Positions 5,289-6,672 of a DNA stretch of 6,672 nt are shown in pieces (within the stretch, counting starts at the first letter, position 1; each line of letters starts with the position of its first letter). The notes under the pieces are model-generated. The model ran no database searches. It was given only the letters and a program-made list of their open reading frames with translations, and was not told where the DNA came from. The stretch lies in contig CAAEOW010000015.1 in NCBI GenBank assembly GCA_900757705.1, positions 1 to 6,672 of the forward strand, in the 5' to 3' direction. The translations under genes and the position numbers were made by a program. The DNA comes from an uncultured Collinsella sp. (GTDB lineage: Bacteria; Actinomycetota; Coriobacteriia; Coriobacteriales; Coriobacteriaceae).

Positions 5289-6494
5289 ATGCGTACGATC
5301 ACCGAGTCCGAGTCCACCCCCAAGGCCGACGGCTTCTTCATGCCCGCCGAGTTCGCCCCGCAGGATCGCGTGTGGATGGGCTGGCCCCACCGCACCGACA
5401 CCTGGGCCCACGGCGCCAAGCCTGCTCAGAAGCAGTATGCCGCCATCGCCCGCGCCATCTCCGAGTTCACCCCGGTCTATATGTGCGCCAACCAGGTCGA
5501 CTATGCCAACTGCAAGGCCGTCTTCGAGAACGACGAGAACGTCACCGTCATCGAGATGACCACCGACGACGCCTGGTTCCGCGACACCGCCGCCACCTAC
5601 GTCATCAACGGCAAGGGCGAGAAGCGCGCCAACCACTGGCACTTCAACGCCTACGGCGGCCTCGTCGACGGCCTCTATTTCCCGTGGGACAAGGACGAGC
5701 AGATCGCCCTTAAGATGGCTGAGCTCTCCGGCTGCCGTCGCTATCGTCCCGACGACATGATCCTCGAGGGCGGCTCCATCACCGTCGACGGCGAGGGCAC
5801 CCTTGTCGTTACCGACCAGTGCCTCCTGTCCCCCGGCCGCACCTGCTCTGCGGTGCTCGAGGAGGAAGAGGATCCCGAGTCCATCTGGCCCAAGTACCAC
5901 AAGAAGTTCGAGCCCTGGAGCGAGGAGCTTCGCGAGTACATGAACGAGCACCTCAAGGATTACCTGGGTGTCGAGAAGGTCATCTGGGTCAAGGAGGGCA
6001 TCGATCCCGAGGAGACCAACGGCCACATCGACGACGTCGCCACGTTCATTGCCCCGGGCGTCATGGCCTGCATCTGGACCGACGACCCCGAGTACCCGTT
6101 CTACGAGCAGTGCCACGCTGCCTACGAGACCCTCTCCAACGCCGTTGACGCCAAGGGCCGCAAGCTGAAGGTCTACAAGCTCTGCATGCCCGTGAACCCG
6201 CTGTTCATGGACCAGGCTTCCTGCGACACCATCGACGCCGACGAGAACGCCGAGCCGCGCGTTCCCGACGAGCCGCTGATCGCCTCCTACATGAACTACC
6301 TGGTCACCAACCACGGCGTTATCGTCCCGCAGTACGGCGACGAGAACGACCAGCTGGCCGTTGACACGCTCCAGAAGATCTATGACGAGGTCTGGGGCGA
6401 GGGCGTCTACAAGTGCGTCGGCGTTCAGTCCGAGCAGGTCGTCTTCGGTGGCGGCAATATCCACTGCATTACGCAGCAGGAGCCCTCGGCGTAA
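5289..6494 (+). CDS. aguA: Agmatine deiminase
   Basis: The 401-residue cytoplasmic enzyme hydrolyses agmatine to N-carbamoylputrescine and ammonia. It belongs to the guanidino-group modifying (pentein) superfamily. Family landmarks are MPAEFAPQDRVWMGWPHR (about 18-35), DDAWFRD (93-99) with substrate-binding aspartates, LEGGS with Glu160, NGHIDD with His246 and Asp248, and GGGNIHC with the catalytic Cys393. All core catalytic residues are present, so it should be active. It is longer than the usual 365-380 residues: an acidic, aromatic insertion (about 188-215, EEEEDPESIW...FEPWSEELREYM) follows LSPGR. The usual Gly-Pro after the RDxx motif is Ala101-Ala102. Codon use is strongly C-biased, suggesting high expression. 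It is the last agmatine gene visible; carbamate kinase is not seen downstream. It lies 367 nt after the antiporter, preceded by a structured leader, so separate regulation or partial uncoupling from the operon is possible. Confidence 0.97.
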   Translation: MRTITESESTPKADGFFMPAEFAPQDRVWMGWPHRTDTWAHGAKPAQKQYAAIARAISEFTPVYMCANQVDYANCKAVFENDENVTVIEMTTDDAWFRDTAATYVINGKGEKRANHWHFNAYGGLVDGLYFPWDKDEQIALKMAELSGCRRYRPDDMILEGGSITVDGEGTLVVTDQCLLSPGRTCSAVLEEEEDPESIWPKYHKKFEPWSEELREYMNEHLKDYLGVEKVIWVKEGIDPEETNGHIDDVATFIAPGVMACIWTDDPEYPFYEQCHAAYETLSNAVDAKGRKLKVYKLCMPVNPLFMDQASCDTIDADENAEPRVPDEPLIASYMNYLVTNHGVIVPQYGDENDQLAVDTLQKIYDEVWGEGVYKCVGVQSEQVVFGGGNIHCITQQEPSA

Positions 6495-6582
6495 CTCAGG
6501 CACGCCACCTTGGCGTTCACTCGTCGCTTACGTAGCGTCAGTACGCTACGCTCCTCGTTCGCGCCAATCTGGCGCACCTGAG
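6495..6582 (+). other. Long imperfect palindrome 3' of agmatine deiminase
   Basis: Starting at the base after the stop codon, CTCAGG (6495-6500) pairs with CCTGAG (6577-6582). After two mismatches CGCCA (6503-6507) pairs with TGGCG (6570-6574), then TTGGCG (6510-6515) with CGCCAA (6562-6567). The tip is the 8-bp stem CGTAGCGT/ACGCTACG (6531-6538, 6543-6550). The arms can instead fold locally (CGCCA/TGGCG at 6503-6515; GCGCCA/TGGCGC at 6561-6575), giving a cruciform-like alternative. No T-run follows, so it is probably a 3'-end stabilising or Rho-assisted element rather than a classical terminator. Confidence 0.55.
6522..6560. repeat. Short palindromic repeat, copy C
   Basis: This 39-nt unit aligns with 6635-6672: both begin CGTCGCT, contain CGTA, then GTACGCT, and finish with CGCTCCTC and TTC. 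The central loop differs (CAGT here), but both fold into a short stem with a 4-nt loop. It forms the tip of the longer palindrome after agmatine deiminase. Confidence 0.6.
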
Positions 6583-6634
6583 CACGCCGAGTAAACGTCT
6601 GGCTTTCCGAGGCACCCCATCTCGCCGCTCAAAC

Positions 6635-6672
6635 CGTCGCTCGCGTACCAAAGTACGCTTCGCTCCTCTTTC
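6635..6672. repeat. Short palindromic repeat, copy B (reaches window edge)
   Basis: This unit shares the framework of the copy at 6522-6560 and a near-identical 23-nt core with 4950-4972. Its hairpin is GCGTAC-CAAA-GTACGC (6643-6658), perfect over six pairs. It runs to the end of the window, so its full extent is unknown. Confidence 0.6.

Noticed and set aside
5217..6503. Long minus-strand reading frame of 428 codons opposite agmatine deiminase
   Set aside because: Antisense shadow of a well-conserved gene; composition is low-complexity Val/Gly/Asp/Leu.
1..6672. CRISPR array, tRNA, rRNA, insertion sequence or phage genes
   Set aside because: No regularly spaced identical repeats, no cloverleaf-like or ribosomal sequence, and no transposase or phage-like coding region recognised.

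Overview
The window carries an agmatine catabolism locus from what looks like a high-GC gut actinobacterium, probably Collinsella or a close relative in the Coriobacteriia. The organism call is an inference. It rests on the C/G-rich third codon positions, the Gram-positive type Shine-Dalgarno sites (GGAAAGGA, AAGGAG, GGAGGA), the 7-TM LuxR-type regulator, and my general recollection of such genomes. No marker gene proves it.

Layout. Positions 1-647 hold the C-terminal part of an FtsX/BceB-type ABC transporter permease (+), closed by a strong intrinsic terminator. Positions 648-976 form a convergent intergenic region with no convincing gene; it holds several inverted repeats, including a nested 121-nt one. 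Positions 977-1942 (-) encode a seven-helix membrane protein with a C-terminal LuxR-type helix-turn-helix, the architecture of the agmatine sensor AguR. A 332-nt divergent region follows, with predicted promoters, a possible operator and a structured leader. Then, all on +, come putrescine carbamoyltransferase (2275-3348), an APC-family agmatine:putrescine antiporter (3482-4921) and agmatine deiminase (5289-6494). The 367 nt between antiporter and deiminase contain no gene but are full of RNA-like secondary structure. The 178 nt after the deiminase contain long imperfect palindromes and two copies of a short dispersed repeat.

How it works together. Agmatine enters through the antiporter in exchange for putrescine. 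Agmatine deiminase makes N-carbamoylputrescine plus ammonia. Putrescine carbamoyltransferase phosphorolyses this to putrescine and carbamoyl phosphate. The pathway normally ends with carbamate kinase making ATP; no such gene is visible here. The divergent 7-TM LuxR protein is the likely agmatine-responsive activator.

Less ordinary signals: a candidate cis-regulatory RNA just before the deiminase, with a 13-bp long-range closing helix that competes with a local hairpin; a possible loop-pairing pseudoknot after the antiporter; repeated GTAAAC half-sites and a TAAACCC/GGGTTTA inverted repeat at the predicted operon promoter; and a short palindromic repeat family found 3' of two of the genes.
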